Below are positions 31,769 to 40,259 of a DNA stretch of 64,000 nucleotides, in pieces. Position numbers and translations under genes: made by a program. Origin of the DNA: Rosenbergiella epipactidis (GTDB lineage: Bacteria > Pseudomonadota > Gammaproteobacteria > Enterobacterales > Enterobacteriaceae); NCBI RefSeq assembly GCF_018494055.1, contig NZ_JABBFQ010000007.1, positions 62,001 through 126,000 of the forward strand, in the 5' to 3' direction. Each line of letters starts with the position of its first letter. Positions within the stretch are counted from its first letter, which is position 1. The notes under the pieces were generated by a model. It was not told where the DNA came from. It searched no databases and saw only the letters and a program-made list of their open reading frames with translations.

Positions 31769-33745
31769 TCAGGATAACCAATGTTGCGTAAATTCAGCTT
31801 CCGGAAGCGCAGGAGAATAGAGATATCCCTGTGCGATACGAATACCACGCTCGAGTAACCAATCGCGTTGTGCTTCCGTTTCTACCCCTTCAGCGACGAC
31901 ATCAACGTGGATAATGTCTGATATGGCGGCAATCACACGTACCATTTTATCGTCAACCGGCAGTTCCGAAACAAAGCTGCGATCCAGTTTAATCCGACGC
32001 ACGGGTAACGATCGGAATTGGTGGAGGTAATGCAGATTTGAGTAACCCATTCCAAAATCGTCGAGTACCATCGATACCCCTGCTTGCTCAATCGGACGCA
32101 ATACTTTCATCACCCAAGCGGTGTTGGTAATCTGTGCCGTTTCCGTCAGTTCAAGCACTAAGGTCCCTGGTTGGATACGGTATTCCGTCAGGAGTTGCTT
32201 TAAAAATTCGACCGTGGAGCTATCTCGTAGCTGCGCTGCAGAAAGGTTAACGCTTAACGGAAGAGTAATCCCTTTTGCTTGCCAACTGGCCAACATACGG
32301 CAGGCTTCTTGGAAGACCCAGCGTCCGATCTCCGGCATCACCCCAATCTCTTCGGCGGTAGTGATAAAGTTTTCAGGAAGTGAGTAACGGCCATCGTCGC
32401 GACAAACGCGTAATAAGGCTTCGGCACCACTGAGTTTACCGGTTTGCATATCAATTTGTGGCTGAAGAAACAGCGCATATTGCTTCTGCTGAATCCCCTT
32501 CAAAATCTCTTTAATCTGTACCAAGCGTTTGTGTGAATTCTCGGTCATTTCCTGATCAAAAAAGAGTGCCTGATTAGCCCCTTTCGCGACCGCGCTTTGC
32601 ATGGTTGCCACGCCGGACTCTAGTAACGACTCTGCGCTCATCTCCTCGGGTGTTGTGTAAGCAATACCGATATGAGCCTGCGCCTGTAAATAAAGATTTT
32701 CAATATGAAAGGGTTCAATGAGTGCTTCAATATAAGCCTCGGCATACCCCATCAAGGCGATGGGCGTTGGGGCATATTTGAAAAAAAGGATGAACTGATT
32801 ATCCGCGAGTTGGCCAACCAAAATATCGTCGTGGACCAGTTGGCCAATTTTCTTGGCGAAGAGCCGTTTTACTTCACGTTGGTGTTCCGATCCCAACAGA
32901 CTATCCAGTGGCGCAACTTTTACAGCCATCAATGCCACATGGCTTGATTGCGAAGCCATATGTTGTTCCATGATACCTAATAACAAGGCCTGAGAGGGTA
33001 GCTTAGTTAACGCATCGTGCGTGGTCGCCTGTTCTAGCTTCTCATAGATTGTGCCGCTCATCCGCTGGCGATGGTTAATACCGCGAACCAGCACACCAAT
33101 TTCATCACCTCGGTGCCCTTCTGGCAGGGGAACTTCGACATCCGCCCCGCAATAAGGCAGGCTTTGCAAAGAACGCGCAACATGACGTAATGGATAGACC
33201 ACCAAGCGGTTAATAAACCAACTAATCGATATAGAGAGCACGAGTGCCAGCAACAGATAGGTCACCACCATTGTGCCAATCGTTGAACGAATAAACTGAT
33301 AGACCCGAGTCGAGTCAGCTTCAAGCACTAAGGAAGCCAGAGATTTAGGCATCCCGGTATGCTCAGGGGAGTAGAGCGGCAGCGAAATAATTACCGGCAG
33401 ATTAAAAAGCCGCGCAATCACTTCGGGGACAGTATCGTAATCGGTAAAATCGACCTGCAGCGCCTGAAAGCCATCGGGAAGTGTAATTTCGGCTTTTCCC
33501 AAGACGCCCGCTGGTTTAAGCGAGTTTAATAAGCGTTGGGCATCTTCGATATTTCCACGCAAGACAGCATCCGACAAAGGTTGACGAATTGTATGTGCAA
33601 TATTTTCCATTTGTTGTGCGTATTCAATACGACGCTGGCCAACAAAATGAAAGAGCTGAATAAGGGTAAAAATACAGACAACCACAATGACAACAGAGGA
33701 AACTGTCGCCATTTGTTTAATTGTCAGTGAGCGATGCACGCGCAA
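31769..33745 (-). CDS. pdeK: Membrane EAL-domain cyclic-di-GMP phosphodiesterase (YhjK/PdeK)
   Basis: A 658-residue inner-membrane protein. In order it has a membrane segment (about 10-32), a periplasmic sensor part (about 33-155), a second membrane segment (about 157-178), a HAMP domain, a degenerate GGDEF domain (signature replaced by LADNQF) and a C-terminal EAL domain. The EAL residues look competent: GAEALLRV, SVNLSAAQL, LELTETAQI, DDFGMGYSNL, IKLDRSF and AEGVET. It should therefore degrade c-di-GMP, with the GGDEF part at most binding GTP. E. coli keeps dctA between yhjJ and yhjK; here it is missing. Confidence 0.92.
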   Translation of the reverse strand: MRVHRSLTIKQMATVSSVVIVVVCIFTLIQLFHFVGQRRIEYAQQMENIAHTIRQPLSDAVLRGNIEDAQRLLNSLKPAGVLGKAEITLPDGFQALQVDFTDYDTVPEVIARLFNLPVIISLPLYSPEHTGMPKSLASLVLEADSTRVYQFIRSTIGTMVVTYLLLALVLSISISWFINRLVVYPLRHVARSLQSLPYCGADVEVPLPEGHRGDEIGVLVRGINHRQRMSGTIYEKLEQATTHDALTKLPSQALLLGIMEQHMASQSSHVALMAVKVAPLDSLLGSEHQREVKRLFAKKIGQLVHDDILVGQLADNQFILFFKYAPTPIALMGYAEAYIEALIEPFHIENLYLQAQAHIGIAYTTPEEMSAESLLESGVATMQSAVAKGANQALFFDQEMTENSHKRLVQIKEILKGIQQKQYALFLQPQIDMQTGKLSGAEALLRVCRDDGRYSLPENFITTAEEIGVMPEIGRWVFQEACRMLASWQAKGITLPLSVNLSAAQLRDSSTVEFLKQLLTEYRIQPGTLVLELTETAQITNTAWVMKVLRPIEQAGVSMVLDDFGMGYSNLHYLHQFRSLPVRRIKLDRSFVSELPVDDKMVRVIAAISDIIHVDVVAEGVETEAQRDWLLERGIRIAQGYLYSPALPEAEFTQHWLS

Positions 33746-34017
33746 TGGATAGCCATCCTTCTCAAATGCAGAAATTTTTTCGATATTGAGTATATCTCAG
33801 CCTTTTACCTTAATTGTCAGGAATTATCCATTAATCTGGATATTTTGATTAAATTTTTTTTGAAAGATAAGCGATGAGATTACGTGCCCCTTTAAGTGAA
33901 TACCATCTTACTGAGGGGGCAACTATCGAGTATATCTCTTTAACAGCCTGAATTTAGGTAATAATGGTTATTACTTAATTTAAAATCGATTTTGAGCTAA
34001 TATTTCAGACAAAAAAA
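33746..34017. promoter_or_regulatory. A/T-rich region upstream of pdeK with repeated operator-like sequences
   Basis: I find no gene in this stretch. It carries two exact copies of GAGTATATCTC, at 33788-33798 and 33928-33938 (140 bp apart), each close to a palindrome (TGAG...CTCA in the first). It also carries a perfect 17-bp palindrome, GTAATAA-TGG-TTATTAC, at 33958-33974. These could be binding sites for a regulator of pdeK, but no known consensus was matched. Confidence 0.4.
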
Positions 34018-34040
34018 AACCTGAACAGAATGTTCAGGTT
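34018..34040 (-). terminator. Intrinsic terminator after the second tRNA-Pro
   Basis: On the minus strand a 10-bp perfect stem (AACCTGAACA / TGTTCAGGTT) with a 3-nt loop is followed by a long T-run. It starts 10 bp beyond the tRNA CCA end. Confidence 0.92.
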
Positions 34041-34049
34041 TCTTAAATT

Positions 34050-34126
34050 TGGTCGGCGAGAGAGGATTCGAACCTCCGACCCACTGGTCCCAAACCAGTT
34101 GCGCTACCAAGCTGCGCTACTCGCCG
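34050..34126 (-). tRNA. tRNA-Pro (UGG), second copy, at the proK position
   Basis: A 77-nt tRNA with encoded CCA and anticodon TGG. It is identical at every base to the copy at 11437-11513, and the identity runs a few bases into the 3' flank (AAATTTAAGAAA-like). It lies just downstream of eptB. In E. coli that position is held by proK, whose anticodon is CGG. I therefore leave the symbol blank: the position says proK but the sequence says proM. Confidence 0.97.
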
Positions 34127-34213
34127 ATGGGGGCGCATATTACTGCGCTCCCCGCTCAGCGTCAACCGCTTTTTGAGCTTCTCGGTTGCGAGTGCCTAAA
34201 AACCCAGCAAGCC

Positions 34214-35923
34214 TTAATGCTGTGCAGTCGCAGCCTTAATCGCCGCATCGGAGGTTGCACGGTCACACCAATTATTTTTTGCTTTAATCCCACCATCGTC
34301 AGAGTGGTAGCCTAGGCACCCCATTAACGAGTCGAAGATTTCAGTGTGTTTATGCATAACACCGGCTTTCGCCTGCTGTTGTAGCAAGCTAAAGCGCTGT
34401 TTGTTATCGCTATCTGCCAAGAACGGTGTAGAGGCCCAGACAATCATCGGCACGCGGAATTGCTCGGGAGGAGCCATCTCTCGGGGCGTACCATGGAAAT
34501 GCATATTGTCACTGATCGACTCACCATGGTCCGCCACATAAAATACTATCGCTTTCTTATCGCGCAGCTGATCGTAAATCGCCGCCAGAGTGTGGTCGAC
34601 ATATCTCACGGAGTTATCATACGCGTTGATCAATTGGTCTTTAGAGCAGAAATCGTTACTGCCAATGCACTCTGGAGTGTATTTAGCAAAACTTCTCGGA
34701 TAACGCTGCGAATATAAATAATGAGACCCTTTAGTATGGAGGATGATCAGGTGCTTTCCTTTCGGAAAATGACTGACTGATTGGGCAACTTTAGGGACCA
34801 GCAACATGTCATCCACAGTTTTACCGCGGTTTTCAGGTTCTGAGCCAATTTGTTCACGGAACTCAATATTGTTGGCATCAGTCTTACTGTAGAACCAGAC
34901 TTCACCCTGCATCGCATACAGCTCTGAGGTAAACCCTAGCTCGCGAAGGACTGAGAAGACATTCTCCTCTTTAAGGGTACGGCCTGGGTCATTGGCTGCC
35001 CCGCCCTCACGTACAAACATACAACGTAACGATAACTTCGTTGCTGTATCGCAAGACTCCCCTCTAAACGCCGCTAAATTAGGCTCTTTTGCTAAATTTG
35101 GCGTGGTATCACGGCCGTAACCAAAAATCCCCATATGGTCCCAGCGAGTTGTCTCGCCGATGACGAACACAACGTAGGTATCATCAAGACTTTTCGGTGC
35201 GGTGTAATGAAAACGCTCAGCGGGGTCGAGAAGCTCCTCAGAAAACACATCTTCGTTTAATCGTGACCACGCAAAAATACCCAATGAAGATAACCAGTTT
35301 GCAGGCAAATAGGTATGTGCGACAGTGCCTCCATAACTTGGCATATCACGATTCGTTTGATGTTCTTGCGCTTTATAGGCTTTATCGAGAGTTCGGATGG
35401 GTAACCAGGCTAACGCCACCGCTAAGCATAACATTCCCCAACTTAATAGGGCTGATTTCACCTGACGTGATTGTACCGCCAAACTTGCACGACACTGGTT
35501 TACCCAGATTAAGAACAGTGGCGGTAAGCCTAAGAGAATCAACCAAAGATAAAACCATACGCCGACAACTTCAGTTGTTAAGTCTGTATCAGTGGTGGTG
35601 AGTACCGAAGCGATAATCCCGTAACCAATAATGACATTGAACATAAACATGTAGTAGGCACTGGCAACAGAGACCAGGACAATGATGGAGGAGAGTATTT
35701 TAAAACACCACCTTCCTCCCAACGAGGTCAAACGTAAGACCAGAAAAGTCGCGAAGAAAGTCGCCAGCAGCTCGGCGAGAATGGAACACCAAGTCAGCAC
35801 AGAGGGTTGCTGAAACGCTAATTTGATATGTCTGTAAAAAATTACACTGTTTAAAAACCATCCCACATATATCGCGAGAAAGAGAGATACTTGAGTTTGA
35901 CTCAACGTACGAACTTTTATCAT
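34214..35923 (-). CDS. eptB: Kdo2-lipid A phosphoethanolamine 7''-transferase EptB
   Basis: Transfers phosphoethanolamine from phosphatidylethanolamine to the outer Kdo of LPS. The 569-residue protein has about five N-terminal membrane segments (to about residue 190) and a periplasmic alkaline-phosphatase-fold domain. The metal site is seen in VVFVIGETTRWDHMG and YVADHGES, and the nucleophile Thr in CDTATKLSLRCMF. Length and text follow E. coli EptB (563) rather than EptA. I chose the ATG at 35923; a TTG 9 bp upstream is also in frame. In E. coli the gene is controlled by the sRNA MgrR and sigma E; I could not identify either signal here. Confidence 0.95.
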   Translation of the reverse strand: MIKVRTLSQTQVSLFLAIYVGWFLNSVIFYRHIKLAFQQPSVLTWCSILAELLATFFATFLVLRLTSLGGRWCFKILSSIIVLVSVASAYYMFMFNVIIGYGIIASVLTTTDTDLTTEVVGVWFYLWLILLGLPPLFLIWVNQCRASLAVQSRQVKSALLSWGMLCLAVALAWLPIRTLDKAYKAQEHQTNRDMPSYGGTVAHTYLPANWLSSLGIFAWSRLNEDVFSEELLDPAERFHYTAPKSLDDTYVVFVIGETTRWDHMGIFGYGRDTTPNLAKEPNLAAFRGESCDTATKLSLRCMFVREGGAANDPGRTLKEENVFSVLRELGFTSELYAMQGEVWFYSKTDANNIEFREQIGSEPENRGKTVDDMLLVPKVAQSVSHFPKGKHLIILHTKGSHYLYSQRYPRSFAKYTPECIGSNDFCSKDQLINAYDNSVRYVDHTLAAIYDQLRDKKAIVFYVADHGESISDNMHFHGTPREMAPPEQFRVPMIVWASTPFLADSDNKQRFSLLQQQAKAGVMHKHTEIFDSLMGCLGYHSDDGGIKAKNNWCDRATSDAAIKAATAQH

Positions 35924-36243
35924 TACACCCAACTTGTAAAAAATATGCCATCTATCAGGACAAGACTGAGAGTATTAGAATAAAAATGAGTTCGAAAAAA
36001 AAGGAAAAAGCACAATAAATTAAGAAAAAGTCGCAAATTAAGATTAAGTGACTACTATTTTCTTAGGTTAGCTGGCAATACGTTGACGCAACCTTAGGTC
36101 TACACCTCATCTTTATCCCCTACTTTTTAGCGTAATTTTCATATTGCCCCGTTGGCGTTGGACGCTGTTTGCTCTATTCTACTGATCACGCGCTTGAGAT
36201 ATCTCATAGGCTGCAAACCGATTTAATACAGGAGTTGTAATCA
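35924..36243. promoter_or_regulatory. Divergent intergenic region eptB / yiaF
   Basis: These 320 bp between divergent starts hold no gene I can support. The eptB half is purine-rich on the plus strand (a run of A and G around 35990-36030). The yiaF half contains a good Shine-Dalgarno (CAGGAG, 36230-36235). I looked for PhoP-type direct repeats and did not find a convincing pair. Confidence 0.4.
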
Positions 36244-36945
36244 ATGGCATCAGGACTTTCACAAATGATGAAAAAAGTAGGTGGGTTAATTGCGTTACTG
36301 ATGGTGATGTGTCAACTCACTGCGTGTGGCGATAAAGATGCGGACCAACGTAAAGCATTTGGTGATTTCTTACAAAATACGGTTATGCGTAGCGGAACGC
36401 AATTACCAGCACTCAGCGAGAACCAAAAGAAATCGTTCGGTAATTATGTTGGCGACTATGCCATCCTTTATGGGTTCTCACAACAGCTTACTCGCGCGTT
36501 AAACGATGGTATTCGTCCAGTCACTGATCAACTTTCGGCAATTCATACGCCTCAGGATTACTTAGCCCAGCGTGATGCATTACGTCAGGCAGGGGGGGCG
36601 CTCAATGTCGTCTCTCAACAAGTACAAAATGCGCGTAACTTAGCCGACAGCAGCAAAAGCTCGTTAAAACTGCCAGAAGATCTGCAAAAAGTGTATGAAG
36701 ACGCGTATAAAAAGACGGTAACAACCCCAGCGGATAACTTACAGCCGATTTTACCGGAGCTGCAAGCATTAACTCAGGCGGTATTGGACACTGCTGACTT
36801 TTTACAAGCACAAGACTCTCGTCTGAGCTTCAATAACAATGCAGTGCAATTCCCTACCCAAGATCAAGTCAATCAATACAACACCTTAGTTGGCAATATT
36901 AGCAGCCATGCTAACTCTTTAAGCCAAGCTAAAGGGTTACTGTAG
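36244..36945 (+). CDS. yiaF: DUF3053 lipoprotein YiaF
   Basis: A 233-residue predicted lipoprotein. The signal sequence (about 1-27) ends in the lipobox LTAC, with the mature protein starting CGDKDADQRKAF. Conserved DUF3053 text includes FGDFLQNTVMRSGTQLPALS and FGNYVGDYAILYGFSQQL. The body is mostly helical and polar with Gln-rich stretches. It matches E. coli YiaF along its length. Function unknown. It is monocistronic and followed by a hairpin. Confidence 0.9.
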   Translation: MASGLSQMMKKVGGLIALLMVMCQLTACGDKDADQRKAFGDFLQNTVMRSGTQLPALSENQKKSFGNYVGDYAILYGFSQQLTRALNDGIRPVTDQLSAIHTPQDYLAQRDALRQAGGALNVVSQQVQNARNLADSSKSSLKLPEDLQKVYEDAYKKTVTTPADNLQPILPELQALTQAVLDTADFLQAQDSRLSFNNNAVQFPTQDQVNQYNTLVGNISSHANSLSQAKGLL

Positions 36946-36960
36946 TAATAAAGCGTTCTT

Positions 36961-36986
36961 CGTAGGTGGATTCTGCTCCACCTACG
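36961..36986 (+). terminator. Hairpin after yiaF
   Basis: A perfect 10-bp stem CGTAGGTGGA / TCCACCTACG with a 6-nt loop starts 15 bp after the stop. No clean U-tract follows (CTGCTCCC), so its termination strength is uncertain. Confidence 0.6.
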
Positions 36987-37041
36987 CTGCTCCCACCACA
37001 TTTTTCGTGTATCCTATCTCTAAGCAGAAAGGAGCCCAATT

Positions 37042-37404
37042 ATGAAAGACCCCATCAAGGCTGAAATTAAACGTCTCAGCGATCAACTCGATAGTATCAA
37101 CCACAAATCACAGCCTCTATTAGAAAGCGGTAATGTGGAAAAGCTCGGCGAGTTAATGAAAGAAAAAGTCACGATTGAAGAAGAACTTCAACGTCTTCGT
37201 GAAGCGCATACCGCCAGTTTGAGTAAAGAAGCGCAGAAACTACAGAAACTCGGTTTTCAGCGGGCAATTACCAAGAAAGAGCAAGCGGATATGGGGGCAC
37301 TGAAGAAACGTGTTCGCGGGATTATCGTTGTTCACCCGATGACAGCACTAGGCCGTGAAATGGGCTTAGAAGCTGTAACAGGCTTTGCACGCGAGAAGTT
37401 TTAA
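37042..37404 (+). CDS. yibL: YibL family ribosome-associated protein
   Basis: A 120-residue protein, the same length as E. coli YibL. It is highly charged and helical, with a coiled-coil N-terminal half (about 1-70, [17 protein letters not shown]). The C-terminus is strongly conserved: [20 protein letters not shown] and [16 protein letters not shown]. coli YibL co-purifies with ribosomal subunits; no enzymatic activity is known. Start supported by AAAGGAG 9 bp upstream. Confidence 0.93.
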   Translation: MKDPIKAEIKRLSDQLDSINHKSQPLLESGNVEKLGELMKEKVTIEEELQRLREAHTASLSKEAQKLQKLGFQRAITKKEQADMGALKKRVRGIIVVHPMTALGREMGLEAVTGFAREKF

Positions 37405-37451
37405 TGCATTAAAGAGGAGATCGTCGCTCGCCGACGTCTCCTCATGCATAG

Positions 37452-38390
37452 TTATAGGGCTTTTTGATCGATCTGCTGCTGTAAATCATCTAAGAGTTGA
37501 TAACGTCTACGGTATTCAGCCCGCTTTTTACTCGCAATATCTTCAATATTTTTTCTCGGCTGAGTTAAAGGCAATAAAAACAGTTTGTTTGCTTGCTCTT
37601 CCCCACCTAAGGTTGTCCAAAACTCGTTATATCGCGCATGTATCAATTCCCGCTTACTGAAGCGGTAGCGTAACTCTTTAACGAAGATATGAGATTCATC
37701 GCCCACTGCGCAGATTTGAGTAAGATGACAAGCCTTTGCTATCAACATCAGCGTTTCGATAAGTAAACGCTTTGGAAAAATGCCTTCGCAAGCTTTGGTC
37801 GCGTCCCGAATAATATTCTGGTCAAGATGGCGCCCTGGCCCCTGCAGGCCAGCAATGATAATACTTGGCTTATTCTGGTAATCGGCTAAGGAGAAACTGA
37901 GACTCGTAATGGCTTCGTTGCGGAAGTGAAATATGAGTGTCAGTTCGCCCTCACGATCGAATATTGCTGGCACGCAATAGATAGTAATCGGTTCATCGTT
38001 TTTGCCTAACCAGCTTAAGAGAGGGATTTCACGCCGTTGCCCTGATAAAAAGGCACTCAATTCACTCGGGTGAAGCTGTTCAATACGCTGATAGTGAGAA
38101 ACAATTTTTTCCGCTCGTTGTGACGCTTTCAATCCGCCAATTAAATAGGGGCGGTGAATTTTCGCTGGCACAATGCCGTGAGTGTCTAAAATAAGCGGTA
38201 AATTCTTTAATCGCGTTAATGCGGAAAAATAGCGGTAGCTCACAAGGGGAGCGCAAGCGCTACGAAAAATAAACTTGTTATAAAAGCGCCCACGTTTCCA
38301 AGCTCGGTGCGGCTTGTATTTACGCTTCAGCAAATCAACGAGTAGTTGCTTATGAGTCAAAGACTCGTTCGAAGAGATCGAAGTAGACAT
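37452..38390 (-). CDS. VirK/YbjX family protein (DUF535)
   Basis: A 312-residue DUF535 protein, the family that includes Shigella VirK and E. coli YbjX (330 aa). Recognisable text includes LIGGLKASQRAEKIVSHYQ, LTLIFHFRNEAITSLSFSLA, GLQGPGRHLDQNIIRDATKACEG and GDESHIFVKELRYRFSKRELIHARYNEFW. There is no signal peptide or membrane segment. Family members have been linked to outer-membrane or virulence protein export and to antimicrobial peptide tolerance, but the mechanism is not established. It is on its own, between yibL and sodA. Confidence 0.85.
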   Translation of the reverse strand: MSTSISSNESLTHKQLLVDLLKRKYKPHRAWKRGRFYNKFIFRSACAPLVSYRYFSALTRLKNLPLILDTHGIVPAKIHRPYLIGGLKASQRAEKIVSHYQRIEQLHPSELSAFLSGQRREIPLLSWLGKNDEPITIYCVPAIFDREGELTLIFHFRNEAITSLSFSLADYQNKPSIIIAGLQGPGRHLDQNIIRDATKACEGIFPKRLLIETLMLIAKACHLTQICAVGDESHIFVKELRYRFSKRELIHARYNEFWTTLGGEEQANKLFLLPLTQPRKNIEDIASKKRAEYRRRYQLLDDLQQQIDQKAL

Positions 38391-38486
38391 AGGTCTCTCT
38401 GGGCTAAATAATGTGTGTTGAGTCGATTTTATGTCTTATTAAATAAACTTGTACTAAATAAAATGCGATAACAACTAAAAATACAA

Positions 38487-38520
38487 AACCTCATGCAAAT
38501 CTCTCAATCTGCATGAGGTT
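38487..38520 (-). terminator. Intrinsic terminator of sodA
   Basis: An 11-bp perfect stem (AACCTCATGCA / TGCATGAGGTT) with a 12-nt loop is followed on the minus strand by TTGTATTTTTAG. It starts 16 bp past the sodA stop. Confidence 0.88.
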
Positions 38521-38536
38521 GAATCAAACCTTACCG

Positions 38537-39154
38537 TTATTTTGCGTTAGCAAAACGGGTTGCAGCTTCGTCCCAGTTCACAACATTCCAGAATGCTTTG
38601 ATGTAGTCAGGGCGTTTATTTTGATATTTCAGGTAGTAAGCGTGCTCCCACACATCTAAGCCAACAATTGGGGTGCCAGATGCGCCAGAGATTGCTTCAC
38701 CCATTAATGGGCTGTCTTGGTTAGCCGTAGAAACTACCGCTAATTTGTCACCTTTTTTAACCAGCCACGCCCAGCCAGAACCGAAGCGAGTCGCCGCAGC
38801 TTTTTCGAATTCTTCTTGGAATTTTTCGACGCTACCGAAATCTTTTTCGATCGCTGCTTTTAATTCGCCTTGCAGAGTGGTGCCGGTTTTCAGGCCTTTC
38901 CAGAAGAAACTATGGTTAGCGTGACCGCCTGCGTTGTTACGTAAAACAACCTTTTTATCAGCAGGAACTTTGTCTAATTGAGTGATCAGCTCTTCAACAG
39001 GCAGATCCGCAAATGGCGTCCCTTCGAGGGCAGCATTAGCGTTATTTACATAAGTCTGGTGATGTTTAGTATGATGAATTTCCATTGTTTCTTTATCGAA
39101 ATGTGGTTCTAACGCATCATAAGCATACGGCAGGGATGGCAGTGAATAACTCAT
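38537..39154 (-). CDS. sodA: Manganese superoxide dismutase
   Basis: Cytoplasmic dismutase of superoxide. It has 205 residues (E. coli SodA 206). Metal ligands are seen in [14 protein letters not shown] (His), [10 protein letters not shown] (His) and [15 protein letters not shown] (Asp and His). The Gly and Gln pattern ([16 protein letters not shown]) points to the Mn rather than the Fe enzyme. Start at the ATG with GGAGAGG 7 bp upstream. A good -10 (TATAAT) lies at 39224-39229 on the minus strand; the -35 is poor, as expected of an activator-dependent promoter. Confidence 0.97.
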   Translation of the reverse strand: MSYSLPSLPYAYDALEPHFDKETMEIHHTKHHQTYVNNANAALEGTPFADLPVEELITQLDKVPADKKVVLRNNAGGHANHSFFWKGLKTGTTLQGELKAAIEKDFGSVEKFQEEFEKAAATRFGSGWAWLVKKGDKLAVVSTANQDSPLMGEAISGASGTPIVGLDVWEHAYYLKYQNKRPDYIKAFWNVVNWDEAATRFANAK

Positions 39155-39392
39155 GTTCAACCTCTCCAATTAAGTGTTTATCATACAGCGTCAATTGAGT
39201 GACACTGTTCAGACTGTCTTTTCATTATAGTTAAATAATTGATCTGGAAAAGAAGAAACAATGCCCTACCTAGAATAGGGTCTTTGTGGGTTTCCGAGTA
39301 GTTAGCTAATATTGACCGATATTAATGCTATTTCACTGCAAATAGAGACCTGCTACCGCGCTAATCTCTTTTTTTGACTAAGCTTATCGTGG

Positions 39393-40193
39393 TTAATCGT
39401 CGGACTGACTGATTACTCTCTGAGCATGGGTATAAATGATTGCTCGATGTCCTCGACTGAAGCCCACTAGGGTTAAGCCCTGTGCCTGCGCCAGATCGAC
39501 GGCCCGCTGCGTCGCCGCAGAAGCCGCGCACAGCACTTCAACGCCACAGCTAATTGCCTTCTGTACAATTTCGTAACTGGCTCGACTGGAGATCAGCACG
39601 CATCCCTCTTCCCCCCACTCGGCTTTGGACCGAGCACCCAACAATTTATCCAGTGCGACGTGACGGCCAATATCTTCATAGCCTGCGCAGACTCGGCCTT
39701 GGCCGTCAACCCAAGCCGCAATATGGGTGCAAGCGGTCTGCTGGCCAATGGGTTGCATCGCATTGAGTTGGTCCAATGCCGAGGCGAGGTGGGATAACGC
39801 AAACTGCTGGGTAAAGGGGAGAGGCCGCAGGGGATGCTCAACCATTGCCAACTGCTCTGTTCCACATAGGCCACACCCAGTACGCCCTACCATGGCGCGG
39901 CGACGCTGTTTTAGAGCCATAAAGCAGCCACTGGCTAATTCGATATGCACCTCTATCCCCAAGGCTTGTGGGCAGAGCGTAATACCATAAATCTGTTCGG
40001 CTCGTTCGATTATCCCTTCTGACAATGAAAACCCCCGCGCAAAGTCCTCTAAGTTCTGCGGGGTACACATCATGACGACATGAGAGATACCGTTATAGAC
40101 TAAGGCCACCGCCACTTCTTCGGCGAGGGTATCGTCATGATGCTTCACCCCCTGTGCAGACCATTCGACGACGGAAAAGCGTTTCACTGTCAT
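39393..40193 (-). CDS. fdhD: Formate dehydrogenase sulfurtransferase FdhD
   Basis: Passes sulfur from IscS to the molybdenum cofactor of formate dehydrogenases. It has 266 residues (E. coli 277). The active CxxC is in [13 protein letters not shown], and [14 protein letters not shown] and [16 protein letters not shown] are family motifs. No formate dehydrogenase genes are in the window, although E. coli has fdoGHI beside fdhD. It lies between sodA and glyS on the minus strand, with the glyQS terminator just upstream. Confidence 0.95.
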   Translation of the reverse strand: MTVKRFSVVEWSAQGVKHHDDTLAEEVAVALVYNGISHVVMMCTPQNLEDFARGFSLSEGIIERAEQIYGITLCPQALGIEVHIELASGCFMALKQRRRAMVGRTGCGLCGTEQLAMVEHPLRPLPFTQQFALSHLASALDQLNAMQPIGQQTACTHIAAWVDGQGRVCAGYEDIGRHVALDKLLGARSKAEWGEEGCVLISSRASYEIVQKAISCGVEVLCAASAATQRAVDLAQAQGLTLVGFSRGHRAIIYTHAQRVISQSDD

Positions 40194-40214
40194 GCTGTTA
40201 CCCTATTAAAAAAA

Positions 40215-40239
40215 AAGCCCGAAGAGTTTCTCCGGGCTT
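40215..40239 (-). terminator. Intrinsic terminator of glyQS
   Basis: On the minus strand an 11-bp stem (AAGCCCGGAGA / TCTTCGGGCTT, one G-U) with a 3-nt loop is followed by nine T. It starts 21 bp after the glyS stop. Confidence 0.95.
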
Positions 40240-40259
40240 TATTGATAGACGTCTAATGC

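Noticed and set aside
34049-34315. A second such open frame across the other tRNA-Pro
   Set aside because: It starts at the tRNA and runs antisense through the end of eptB, so no independent gene is supported.
36961-36986. Hairpin after yiaF as an attenuator of yibL
   Set aside because: yibL has its own ribosome site and there is no leader peptide or alternative stem that would make a switch.
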